A stretch of DNA of 15,938 bases from Floccularia luteovirens (GCA_009739215.1 VSJF01000019.1:1-15938), one strand, 5' to 3'. Counted from the first letter of the stretch, positions 7,686-15,854 are shown. The notes: generated from the letters alone by a model not told the origin. Made by a program: numbers and translations.

Positions 7686-8282
7686 TGTTATGACCTTATC
7701 CAGATACGCGCTATCTCCCTGGACTTTAGAATGCATGCGCAACACATTCCCGCCTTGTTTATTATTTTCTCATATATGTTGTCACACTTTACTTCTATTA
7801 ACTTGTAGTAACTTATATAAGCTTCTAAATAACTTGTAGATACTTCTATATGACTCCGCGTTGACTCGTAGCTTACTAAGCAATTGTGCAATAGGTTATA
7901 ATTAGAAGTAGCATACTTGTATTTAAGTAGCATGAAACTACAGACAAGCCTCAGCTTGATCTTAGATTTCGAATACCCTCTAATACAGGCAATTACTCTG
8001 TTACTATTGTAACATTCTAAGTGACTCTCCCTCCCTTGTCTAGGATGGCAAAATCATTGTATATAGCGGCATGGACGACACCATACAGCCTAAAATGCCT
8101 GGCTGTCTCCTCCTCTGTAACTGACCTCAGAGAGACCCCGACAGATGGTTTGTAATCTGTGTGATAGTGTAACCTATCATCATGCCAGGGAAATCTGACT
8201 GGCAACAACCAACCATTTTCTAACTCAGACACCCAAACAATGAGACCAGTAAATAATGACACAATAACCCCAAACAGTAACA
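7686..8282 (+). mobile_element. Family 1 LTR (copy L1c), CpG-rich, youngest-looking copy
   Basis: The 597-bp sequence runs from TGTTATGACCTTATCC to CCAAACAGTAACA. It holds 11 CpGs (7707, 7709, 7738, 7751, 7857, 7859, 7867, 7970, 8067, 8076, 8139), against roughly 15 in the other 15.3 kb. At most of these sites the other LTR copies read TG or CA. A TATA-like TATTTAAG lies at 7920-7927. The flanks GATTG and ACATC are not a target duplication, so it may be one end of a rearranged element or lie at a recombination junction. A 90-codon frame on the - strand (8017-8286) lies almost wholly in LTR sequence and I do not call it a gene. Confidence 0.85.
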
Positions 8283-8299
8283 ACATCCACTTGTGACAT

Positions 8300-8680
8300 T
8301 AATACATGATATATTACTCTAACTGGATTAAAGATAAGAAAAATATATCTATGACATCTGAGGACTAGAACAAGCATTTTGATGCTCTTTCTTTTGAGGA
8401 ACAAATAGTACTTATTCCCACTATCTTTTGAATGATGCACTTTGCTCATTATTATGGCAGAAATGGACTAAACTCAGCAAAGAAGCATCAGAAAAGAAAA
8501 AGGGAGAGAATATCCAGGATACATATCTTACTATTTGTTTTTTTGACTTAGAATTCTTAAATATTATATAGTAGAAAATGGAATTGGATACAACTGATGT
8601 CAAATATTTCTCATTAGATATGAATGAATCATATAGAATCACACCAGAAATATCTCAAAGAATATGAAAGAATATATAAT
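8300..8680 (+). other. Possible decayed coding sequence, unassigned
   Basis: On the + strand, two overlapping frames look protein-like. One reads NWIKDKKNISMTSED, then NKHFDALSFEEQIVLIP (about 8325-8425) and later MMHFAHYYGRNGLNSAKKH. The other reads LWQKWTKLSKEASEKKKGEN (about 8450-8510). Further on, VKYFSLDMNESYRITPEIS appears at about 8600-8656. Each ends in a stop. The charged, aromatic composition differs from random AT-rich sequence, but I recognise no family. It may be an exon series of a dead gene on this strand, opposite to its neighbours. Confidence 0.25.
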
Positions 8681-9120
8681 TCTATATTCCAAAATATAAA
8701 TAATTCTAATACTATATAAATAAATGATCAATTCACTCACATCTCAATATTGGGTAAAACATGCATTCATATCTCATGGAGCACAGCAATGCATGCAATT
8801 GCATAAGAAAATACAATTTTCTCTAATACACAAGAGTAACATGAACCTTGTATTTCCACACTTTTAGCCTTTAGACCTAGTGGAAAACCTGTCTACTGAA
8901 AAATAATATAAACTAATAATAACATGTATATATAATGAAATACAAATAAAAATGAAAACATTCAACTTAATGATATCATATTTCATGACATTGCCATATA
9001 CAATATATATATGTGTATGTGGATGAAGTAATGCCAGAACACCAGTTTAATATATAACATTTGATATTATCATTTAATATCTTAATGAATTCAACTACTA
9101 GTATATATATTTGTTACATG
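8681..9120. other. Gene-free AT-rich spacer
   Basis: I see no supported gene here. It lies downstream of the small - strand gene remnant and may include its 3' flank. A short TA/TG-rich stretch (ATATATATGTGTATGTGG) lies at about 9005-9022. Confidence 0.5.
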
Positions 9121-9216
9121 TTATTTTAATTTACTACTCATTTTTCTCAGAGTCTTCATAGCTCTGACATTCTATTCTTGCTTTGAATGCAAGGGTCTCA
9201 TTCCATTTTCATCTGC

Positions 9217-9262
9217 CTGGAAATTCTTGTTAATGAAATATTAAAATATAAGAAATACTTAC
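9217..9262 (-). other. Intron 2 of the small gene remnant
   Basis: Forty-six nucleotides: donor GTAAGTATTTC, branch-like ATTAAC, acceptor ATTTCCAG. Removing it joins DIASIK to ADENGM in phase 0, which is strong evidence of former splicing. Confidence 0.65.
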
Positions 9263-9431
9263 CTTGATAGATGCAATATCAACAGGCCCAGTGACTATAA
9301 TATACCAGCCTCTTTTCATTAACATACTGAACACTTCTTATATAGTATTTTGGGGCAGGGCTGTACAGTCCTATAGCCACATTATTTGCAGTTTCTAACT
9401 GCTCAATTTTTTTAATATGCTTGTCTTTAGA

Positions 9432-9478
9432 CTGCTATCAAATCAACTTGCTAGTTAGCCAACTCTTTCTAAATATAC
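9432..9478 (-). other. Intron 1 of the small gene remnant
   Basis: Forty-seven nucleotides: donor GTATATTTAG, branch GGCTAAC, acceptor GATAGCAG. Removing it joins ITRFL to SKDKHIKK in phase 0. Confidence 0.55.
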
Positions 9479-9738
9479 TAAAAATCTTGTTATATACTAT
9501 AAATACTGCAGTTCTTTGTGCATTTCCATGTAAGCAATATTCTCACTTTCTAATAAAGTTTTGTGATCAAGATTTTTGACTTGTTCCATTGTTAAAGAAA
9601 TTTATGAAAAACAATAAAAAGGTGTGAATACAAAGCAACTCAATGGTGTGTAGGTATAAAATCTTATGTGGATTTTACAACATATAGGTTTTTTTTCTCC
9701 AGAATCTCTTATAAAATCTTAGACACAAGATACTTTTT

Positions 9739-10941
9739 TTACTCTACAGGTACAGGAACAATATTATTAGCCATATTCATAATCTTGTAACCAATCTTAT
9801 CTATAATATAATAAATTGTTCTTTCATTGAATGGGTAAATTGAGTGAGGAACAGGTGGTGCACCAATAACAGTGAGAATAGCCTCAACAGGAATTACAAC
9901 TATACTTGCCTCACTAATATGCTTGTAAAGAAGCAATATATTATTTGAGAGGTAAGTAAGTTGTTTGTAGATAGGCAAAAATTTTGAGACAAGTGCCAGA
10001 CTCATAGTGTTGTTAGAAATATTTGCTTGGAAAAAGAACTGAACTTCTCCAAAGTGCATAAAACCATTGATATAAAACTATTGATTACAGTTATTAACCT
10101 AATGGTTCCATAGATAAAAAAATCATACCATTATCATTTGTGCTCTTCTCATTCTACTGATATCTCTGGGTTTTTCTTTTCACTCAGAGTATGATATTTG
10201 TTCATTTGGAAGATGTAAAGTAACTATGCCCACTGGTATATTTTAAATATCTAGTTTTTATTAGCTTTCTCTTTCATCTATGCAGCCATATACTCTCAGA
10301 TAGCATCACCCCTAGTATTTAGTACTTTGAAGGGATGCTTATCTCTGGCACATAACAAGATAAAGCCATTTCCAATGTTTTCAGATTCTCTAGAAAAATA
10401 GTTTTGAATATATTTAGTTTGATGAAGTTTTGGATATATGGCCATAAGCAAGTTTAACAGGCATCAAAGTACTCCATATTCTGAAAGGTTTCTATAGCTA
10501 TTTGAATGCTGCCAAATTTCTTTACCCAAGTTTCCAATAGTATGCTCCATTGGCCACTAAGAGTAGCAAACACCTATCTTAACACAAATTGTTTCAGAAC
10601 ATACATGTAGTATTGCATGAAGGCTTTGGTGATAGAAGTGTAAATGGAAACTCTTTTATTGATAATACAAATTCTCAAATTCCTCAACCAATTTAACAAA
10701 GAGCTAGTATGTGAGTTGCAGTTGTCTGGATGAAATACTTTATTAATGGATGATTTTTGTTGCATGAAACTAGTTTGCAGTAGTGGATCTAGTATTTTTT
10801 GGAAAGAAGATTATAGAATAGAGCAGGTTTAAGTCTGTAAAAATATATGAGAAATTCCCAAGCCTTATATCCACTATTGATTTTCTTAGCAAGGTTTCTT
10901 GGTGCTCTATTAAATGAGCTAGGGAGATATGGTGTTGCTAC
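9739..10941 (-). pseudogene. Decayed C-terminal part of a large fungal transposon-encoded protein
   Basis: Read on the - strand, blocks in order but in shifting frames are: PSSFNRAPRNLAKKINSGYK then AWEFLIYFYRLKPALFYNLL (10941-10792, ending at a TAG that stands for TGG); LLNWLRNLRICIINKR (about 10700); QWSILLETWVKKFGSIQ (about 10545-10495); LEMALSCYVPEISIPSKY (about 10380-10320); KPRDISRMRRAQMIM (about 10173); then, after a 51-nt intron, FYINGFMHFGEVQFFF and TMSLALVSKF, ending VPVPVE with TAA at 9741-9739. I remember this block order from abundant Agaricomycete transposon proteins: a PRN...SGYKAWE block, an H-rich helix, a QW..ER.IG.LG..I block, and a terminal FG.V.(Y/F)FF module with ALVS. 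These are probably CACTA/Plavaka-like DDE elements, but I cannot fix the exact family. The 5' part is cut off at LTR L1d. The last exon (9739-10077) is the best preserved. Confidence 0.55.
10078..10128 (-). other. Intron before the last exon of the transposon pseudogene
   Basis: Fifty-one nucleotides on the - strand: donor GTATGATTTT, branch-like GGTTAATAAC, acceptor AATCAATAG. Removing it joins RRAQMIM to FYINGFMHFGEVQ in phase 0. Confidence 0.6.
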
Positions 10942-10942
10942 A

Positions 10943-11542
10943 TATTATGACCTTATCCAGATACCATGTATCTCCCTGGACTTTAGAATATACACATAAT
11001 GCATTTCTGCCTTGTTCCTCTGTTTCTCATACATATTTTATATTCTGACTCTTATGTTCTTCTTATGACTTGTATAGTCTTCTAAATGACTAGTAGTAGC
11101 TTCTATATGACTTGGTACTGACTTATAGCTTACTGAGCAAGCACGCAATAGGTTATAATTAGAAGTAGCATACTTGTATTTAAGTAGCACAAACTACAGA
11201 CAAGTCCTTAGCTTGATCTTAGTTTCAAGTACCCCAATACTACTTTGGCATTACTCTGTTACCTTAGTGATAAACTCTCTCCCCTAGTCTAGGACTAGCA
11301 GGATTGTTGTATATAATGGCATAAGGCAATACTGTCTAAGTCTGAAATGCCTGACTAGTTTTCCATGGTAACTGACCTCCTACAAGGCTCTGACAGGTAG
11401 CAGTTAAATACCTGTATAAAGGTATCTCTCTTTACTATGCTAGGGGAAATCTGAACTAGCAACAACTCCCTATTCTCTAATCTGGACAAACCCCTATAAT
11501 GAGATTAGTACATGATAATGCAACAAACTCCTAACAGTAACA
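10943..11542 (+). mobile_element. Family 1 LTR (copy L1d)
   Basis: The 600-bp sequence runs from TATTATGACCTTATCC (TG changed to TA) to CTAACAGTAACA. It is in the same orientation as L1c but clearly diverged from it, with nearly all CpGs lost (one at about 11142). TATTTAAG lies at 11177-11184. The left flank CTACA and right flank ATTAC do not match, so there is no simple target duplication. It cuts the transposon pseudogene on its left; what follows on the right is unrelated promoter-like DNA, suggesting a recombination junction. Confidence 0.82.
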
Positions 11543-11850
11543 ATTACTAATTCATTAGATGATCACACATGAGTAATCATGTAATGAACTAGAATATTCC
11601 AGAACATTCTTATCATGTAATTGATGATATAGTCATCAATTATGTGCTAGACCCAGGTAATAATATAATATGTCACAATTTTGATTAACCAATAGCATAA
11701 ATTGCTTAGGTAAGCCCAATATGGAAACCCTTGACTCTGATAAGTACTATAAGTATGAAACTAAAAGTGTGGATTAGTTTCCTCAATATAGTTGGTCAGG
11801 TTTCCTACCAAACTAACTCATCTTGTAATCTGCTTTGGGACCTTTGACTC
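11543..11850 (+). mobile_element. Promoter-like remnant, probably part of another LTR
   Basis: This stretch reads like an LTR promoter on the + strand: a heat shock element (11591-11610), an inverted repeat ATTGATGA/TCATCAAT (11620-11640), CCAAT (11689-11693), and a TATA-like CTATAAGTA (11748-11756). A pyrimidine-rich start region follows (CTCAATATAG...CTACC) and CTCATCTTGTAA near 11817-11828. I recall a similar layout in fungal Ty1/copia-like LTRs, but no second copy is present in the window to define its ends, and the boundaries are approximate. Confidence 0.4.
11591..11610 (+). promoter_or_regulatory. Perfect four-unit heat shock element
   Basis: AGAAT ATTCC AGAAC ATTCT is four contiguous, alternating 5-bp nGAAn units, the consensus binding site of the heat shock factor trimer. 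It stands about 80 bp before a CCAAT box and about 140 bp before a TATA-like box. In such AT-rich, mutated DNA an unbroken four-unit site is unlikely by chance. Confidence 0.6.
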
Positions 11851-12314
11851 CTTGCTTATTTTTTTCAGGATAATTAATAAGATCTTTTAGAATAGAATGA
11901 GATATCAAAACTGAGATTTTGCCTTTTGGATACTAAGATGAAGGGAAAAATTAACTTGTTTTATTATTCTGTTTTAAGCCCTATCTATATCTACTATAGT
12001 ATAGTAAGATACTTGAAATATAAATTTTTACTATGAAATTTTAAAGTGATTCATACTAGTAAAGAATTTTAAAACAGGGAAAATATGTAAAAAAAATGAA
12101 TAAAATAGAAAGTTTTCTTCAAAATAAATTGCACTCCCTTCATTAATCACTAAGTACTTTCTAATGTAGTGTGATGCATTTGCTGAAGCATAAAGGATAG
12201 TTTTGAGCTATATTATCAAAGAGTATGAGGTATTATCATATCTGGTTCAAATTCATGGGGAATTATCAAACTGGTGATGGTTTATTTGCACTAGCTGGCT
12301 TTCTTTGAGTTATA
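11851..12314. other. Gene-free AT-rich spacer
   Basis: I recognise nothing here. A weak protein-like frame (SFELYYQRV, then IISGSNSWGIIKLVMVY, about 12190-12290) ends at the terminal repeat of element D and could be a coding scrap. Confidence 0.4.
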
Positions 12315-12359
12315 TTAGCAAATATTGGTTCATCTATAAATATCTACATAATACTTCAC

Positions 12360-12634
12360 AGTATCCATAGTAGTCTATAGTAGCCATAGAGGCCATAGCA
12401 TAGGGTTACTTACTCCAGAGTGCTGTGTAGTGCTCCATAGTATACAGGGCTGCTATGTAGTACTCCATAGTATATAGGGATACTGTGTAGTACTCCATAG
12501 TATATAGAGATACTGTATAGTACTATACAGAGCTACCATAGTTATCCATAGTGCTATAGAGCACTTCATAGATACTCATAGCATACCATAGATAACTGTA
12601 GTAGTCTATAATAGTCTGTAGTACTATAAAGCAT
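12360..12634 (-). repeat. CCATAG tandem array of copy D
   Basis: About a dozen CCATAG hexamers occur in units of 30-40 bp such as TGTGTAGTACTCCATAGTAT, repeated at least four times (12420-12535), then ATAGCATACCATAGAT units. The array resumes after the S2b insertion (12943-13010). It is longer than in B or C, so it expanded within this copy. Confidence 0.75.
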
Positions 12635-12938
12635 TGTTAGAGTGTAAATAGAGTATATTCACTTGGGAGAAAAGTATGCTATAAAGGCCTTCTTATATAT
12701 AATTTAGGATAGCCTAGACTACTATTCTAGACTACTCAGAGTAGTGCTTCTAGCTTACCCTGACAGCTTCTAGTCTACTTCTGTTGCTATAATATCAGTG
12801 CTTCTAGACTACCCTGATAGAAGCACTCTTTATATCTATATAAGCCCTGCTATCTAGACTAGAACTCATTCTTCTTTTCTCTTCTATTCTACTACTATTT
12901 GATACTGTCTATATATATAGCAGTAGTTTATTGTAATA
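12635..12938 (-). mobile_element. Solo LTR, family 2, copy S2b
   Basis: The 304-bp sequence runs from TGTTAGAGTGTAAATAGAGT to TTATTGTAATA and is the inverted relative of S2a, with AGCTTCTAG-type repeats in the middle and TTATATATAA near its start. The flanks AGCAT (12630-12634) and AGCAC (12939-12943) form a 5-bp target duplication with one T/C difference. It lies inside the CCATAG array. It is about 65 bp shorter than S2a through internal deletions. Confidence 0.85.
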
Positions 12939-13125
12939 AGCACTCCATAGATGCTTATAGTACTTCATAGATATTCATAGTATGCCATAGATGACTATAG
13001 TAACTATGAAATGGTATATTTATATATTTATATTTGGAATACTTTATTAGATTATTCATTATTATTATATTCATTTTTATTATATATATTAAACAACTAT
13101 TTAAATAGTACTATATGTTACTATA

Positions 13126-13380
13126 TAAAGATAGAAAAAAAAATAGAGAAAAAGTTGGAAAACATATATAAAAAAAGAGACAAAATATATGAAAAAAATA
13201 TAAAAAGATAGAAAACATATAAAAAAATATAATAAAAAAACAGAAAACATATGAAAAAAACATATAAAAAACATGTGAAAAAGTTAGAAAATATATAAAA
13301 AAGTTGGAAAACATATGAAAAAACATATAAAAAGTCAAACTAACATATAAAAAAGAGAAAAAATATATGAAAAAGTCAGA
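13126..13380 (-). repeat. Purine tract of copy D
   Basis: A-runs alternate with CATATG/CATATA, GTTGG and GTCAA motifs, e.g. AAAAAACATATAAAAAGTCA. It is related to the tract of B but with CATAT rather than CAT as the common break. Confidence 0.75.
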
Positions 13381-13384
13381 CAAC

Positions 13385-13989
13385 TGTTACCATTAGGGAT
13401 TTGGTTATCATTGTTTGTCTATCTCATTGTAGAGATATCTGAGTTAGAGAACAGATTGTTGTCTGTCAGATTTCCCAGGCATGATAGTGGGAGATACCAC
13501 TGTATAAGTTTCCAACTGCCACTTGTCAGAGCCTCTCTGAGATCAGTTACAGAGAATAAACACACAGACCTTTCAGCATGTATAGTGTCATCCATGTCAT
13601 TATATACAATGATTCTGTCATTCTAGACAGGGGAGAGAGTAGTCTCTTAGTTATTACAGAGGTAACAGAGTAATTGCCTGTATTAGAGGGTACTCAAAAC
13701 TAAGATCAAGCTGAGGCTTGTCTGTAGTTTCATGCTACTTAAATACAAGTACACTACTTCTAATTATAACCTATTGTGTGCTTGCTCAGTAAGCTACAAG
13801 TTAGTGCAAAGTCATACAGAAGTGTCTACAAGTCATTTAGCAGCTAGTACAAGTTAGTGCAAGTTAAAAGAGTCAAAACACAAGTCATAATACAAAACAT
13901 GTATGAAAAATAATAAACAAGGCAGGAATACATTGCACATGCATTCTAAAGTCCAGGGAGATAGCATATATCTGGATAAGGTCATAACA
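13385..13989 (-). mobile_element. Family 1 LTR (copy L1e)
   Basis: The 605-bp sequence runs from TGTTACCATTAGGG to GGTCATAACA, with both ends well kept. The flanks ACAAC and GGAAC match at only three of five bases, so a target duplication is doubtful. A second LTR tail follows immediately. A 71-codon frame inside (13411-13626) is LTR sequence, not a gene. Confidence 0.85.
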
Positions 13990-14100
13990 GGAACTACATA
14001 AGAGTCAGAGCATAAGATATAGAGGAATAAGGTATGAATACATTATACATATATTCTAAAGTCCAGGGAGATAAGTGTGTATCCAGATAAGGTCATAACA
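13990..14100 (-). mobile_element. Truncated second LTR tail, family 1
   Basis: About 110 bp repeat the end of the family 1 LTR: CATTCTAAAGTCCAGGGAGA-like sequence, then GGTCATAACA at 14091-14100. The variant (GAGATAGAG-like, then CATTATACATA) is closer to L1a than to the adjacent L1e, so this is not a simple local duplication. L1e probably inserted into, or recombined with, an older L1a-type copy. Confidence 0.75.
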
Positions 14101-14441
14101 ATATGCCACTTAACATAAATAATAGAAAAAGTGAAGTATATAAGATTGCAATATATAACTTGTACTGTTGTCATGACACTAGACAAAATGAGTGGGGTGA
14201 AAAATATGATCATGTGTAAAAAAAAAGAATATCCATAATATTGGCCACACTTCCTAATCACAACTTAAGCATACAACATTAATTGCTAGTGAAGAAATGC
14301 AGAATAAGGAGCCTATTTGTCTCTCCCTTAATCTTATTATATGCTTAAAGGTTGGTGTCATCAATTGGTATGGCAAATAGTGAATGTCTAGGACATTTGC
14401 CACATAGCTGATCTGAGTTCAAAATGTGTGATGATGATTCA
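14101..14441. other. Gene-free AT-rich spacer
   Basis: I see no supported gene or repeat here. It separates the LTR tail from the left end of element C. Confidence 0.5.
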
Positions 14442-14474
14442 TCAGCAAATCCTGGTTTTAGTCTGACTTGAGCC

Positions 14475-14790
14475 ATAGTAGTAAGCCATAGTACCTGTAG
14501 TGATCCATAGTGACCCATAGTGATTCATAGATTTTGGCTATTTTCCATAGTAACCTATAGTAGTCCATAGATTTCAGTCATTTTCCATAGCAACTCATAG
14601 TGACCCATAGTAGTCCATAGATATTGGTTATTTTCCATAGTATCTCATAGATTTTGTATTCCATAGTAACTCATAGTATCCATAGTATTCCATAGTGATC
14701 CATAGTATTCCATAGTAACTCATAGTATTCCATAGTAACTTATAGTAGTCCATAGATATTAATTATTTCCATAGTATTCTATAGATGCTA
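14475..14790 (+). repeat. CCATAG subterminal array of copy C
   Basis: About 20 CCATAG hexamers occur, including three longer units of about 40-50 bp built as CCATAGAT(T/A)T..G..TATTTTCCATAGTA. In several units the hexamers are spaced 10-11 bp apart (GTGACCCATAG-TAGTCCATAG), about one helical turn. Confidence 0.75.
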
Positions 14791-15032
14791 TATAAATTTA
14801 TATAATAATGTATAGTAATCTGTAGTATTTTGACTTAGAGTACTATTCCACTTTTTGGATTAGATAAGCAAAACATCAGACTTGGACTTAGAAAAATTTA
14901 TGGACTTAGAAAAAAAAAATTTTTTTGAAGTTCAAATTTTGACTTCAGCAAAGTCATGTGACCTGTGGCTGATGTGGCATACTTTGAACTTCAACTTTTT
15001 TTTTTGCTTAGAAGTTTTCAACCTTCATCTTG

Positions 15033-15079
15033 GTAAGTCATTCTTTCCTCCTTTTCTTTTACTGACATTCTTTTTCTAG
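15033..15079 (+). other. Conserved intron-like sequence in copy C
   Basis: Forty-seven nucleotides run from GTAAGTCATTC through TTTTACTGACATTC to TTTTTCTAG. Donor, branch-like CTGAC and acceptor are all kept in copies A and B although the surrounding DNA has drifted. Confidence 0.5.
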
Positions 15080-15179
15080 ATTCATTTTATTATCATATAT
15101 CTCTGCCATATCTGCTCATTGTCAGGACCTAGGAATGGAAGGAGTTGAGGAGATGTAATAGCTTGGGCATTTGGTATGT

Positions 15180-15665
15180 TTTGTGTCTGTTTTTTTCCTC
15201 TTTTTTTTATATGTTTTCAACTTTCTCCCCTGTATATCCAACTTTTTCCTTCTTTTTTTATACATTTTCTCTCTTTCTAGTTATGTTTTCAATCCTCTTT
15301 CTCTTGTTTCATGTGTCCAACTTTTTTCCTTGTTTTTTCATATGTTTTCAACTTTTTTCTTTCTTTTTATATGTTTCCGACTTTTTTTTGCCTTTTTTGA
15401 TATGTTTCCAATCTTTTCCTTTTTTGTCATATTTCTGACTTCTTCTGTCTTTTCAGTTATGTTTTCTGACTTGATATGTTTTTTTTCCAACTTGATATGT
15501 TTTTTTTATGTTTTTTTTTTCGACTTTTTATGTTTTTTTCCATGTTTTTTTCCAACTTTTTTTATGTTTTTTTTTCCAACTTTTTTATGTTTTTTTTTCA
15601 ACTTTCTATGTTTTTTTTTCCCAACTTTTTATGTTTTTTTATTTGACTTTTTTTGTCTTTTTTTA
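15180..15665 (+). repeat. Pyrimidine tract of copy C
   Basis: The right part (15470-15660) repeats units of about 20 bp, such as CCAACTTTTTTATGTTTTTT. The left part has ATGTTTTCAAC-type units. A 176-codon phenylalanine-rich frame (15171-15701) covers it, but it is explained by the absence of purines and not by coding. Confidence 0.8.
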
Positions 15666-15832
15666 AATTTCTTCTATGTAGTATTATATAGTAGTATGTA
15701 GTAATTGTAGTAGTAAAAATAAAATGAATATAATAAAATGAATAATCCAATAAAGTATATATACTATTATAGCAGTACTATGGAGTACTCTGGAGTTGGG
15801 AACCCATGCTATGAGTACTATGGGCACTATGG

Positions 15833-15854
15833 CACTATGGAGCACTCCATAGTG
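15833..15854. repeat. Perfect 10-bp palindrome near the right end of copy C
   Basis: CACTATGGAG, a 2-base CA loop, then CTCCATAGTG: a perfect 10-bp stem 27 bp from the element end. Copy A has the same structure with one mismatch (CACTATAGAG/CTCCATAGTG, about 3289-3310), and B has it with changes near 5040-5060. Confidence 0.7.

Larger units (their letters stand above)
9121..9589 (-). pseudogene. Small three-exon gene remnant of unknown function
   Basis: Read on the - strand from ATG 9589-9587: MEQVKNLDHKTLLESENIAY continues to a stop (TAG, likely from CAG) in the ELQYL region. An intron at 9478-9432 follows. Exon 2 reads SKDKHIKKIEQLETANNVAI and then SPAPKYYIRSVQYVNEKR. A frameshift near 9315 leads to GWYIIVTGPVDIASIK. 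A second intron at 9262-9217 leads to ADENGMRPLHSKQE, a TAG, and NVRAMKTLRKMSSKLK with TAA at 9123-9121. The product would be about 135 residues, charged, with a helical middle and basic end. Both introns are phase 0. It follows the larger transposon gene on the same strand by about 150 bp, so it may be a second transposon ORF. I do not recognise the family. Confidence 0.5.
12315..13384 (-). mobile_element. TIR element copy D, divergent and truncated
   Basis: The left end TTAGCAAATATTGG matches the terminal repeat TCAGCAAATCTTGG with two differences and is preceded by TATA. An expanded CCATAG array, a solo LTR (12635-12938) and a TACTTTATTAGATTATTCATT block shared with copy B (near 5078) follow. 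Then comes a purine tract that ends at the family 1 LTR at 13385. The mid-block and the other end are missing beyond the LTR. Orientation is the same as copy B. It is the most diverged copy and probably the oldest. Confidence 0.65.

Noticed and set aside
8017..8286. 90-codon frame on the - strand and the related 71-codon frame at 13411-13626
   Set aside because: Both lie almost wholly inside family 1 LTRs. The similarity between them is ordinary LTR homology; the frame is broken in L1a, L1b and L1d.
9739..10059. A complete 106-residue gene starting at the ATG at 10059
   Set aside because: The frame continues upstream of this ATG to an intron acceptor (10078) with protein-like sequence FYINGF before it, so this is the last exon of a longer gene and the ATG is internal.
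7686..11542. L1c and L1d, in the same orientation, as the two LTRs of one 3.9-kb retrotransposon
   Set aside because: The LTRs differ strongly in sequence and CpG content, the outer flanks (GATTG and ATTAC) do not match, no primer-binding site or polypurine tract is seen, and the interior is DNA-transposon-like and not gag-pol.
12360..12634. CRISPR-like array of regularly spaced repeats
   Set aside because: The units are degenerate tandem repeats without unique spacers, in a eukaryotic transposon context with spliceosomal introns.
14043..14261. 72-codon frame on the - strand
   Set aside because: It overlaps the LTR tail and has no recognisable motifs or conservation.
15171..15701. 176-codon Phe-rich open frame, and similar frames in the tracts of A, B and D
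   Set aside because: The frames exist because T-runs with C interruptions contain no stop codon. Two or three frames are open at once, unit lengths are not multiples of three, and copies do not share a reading frame.
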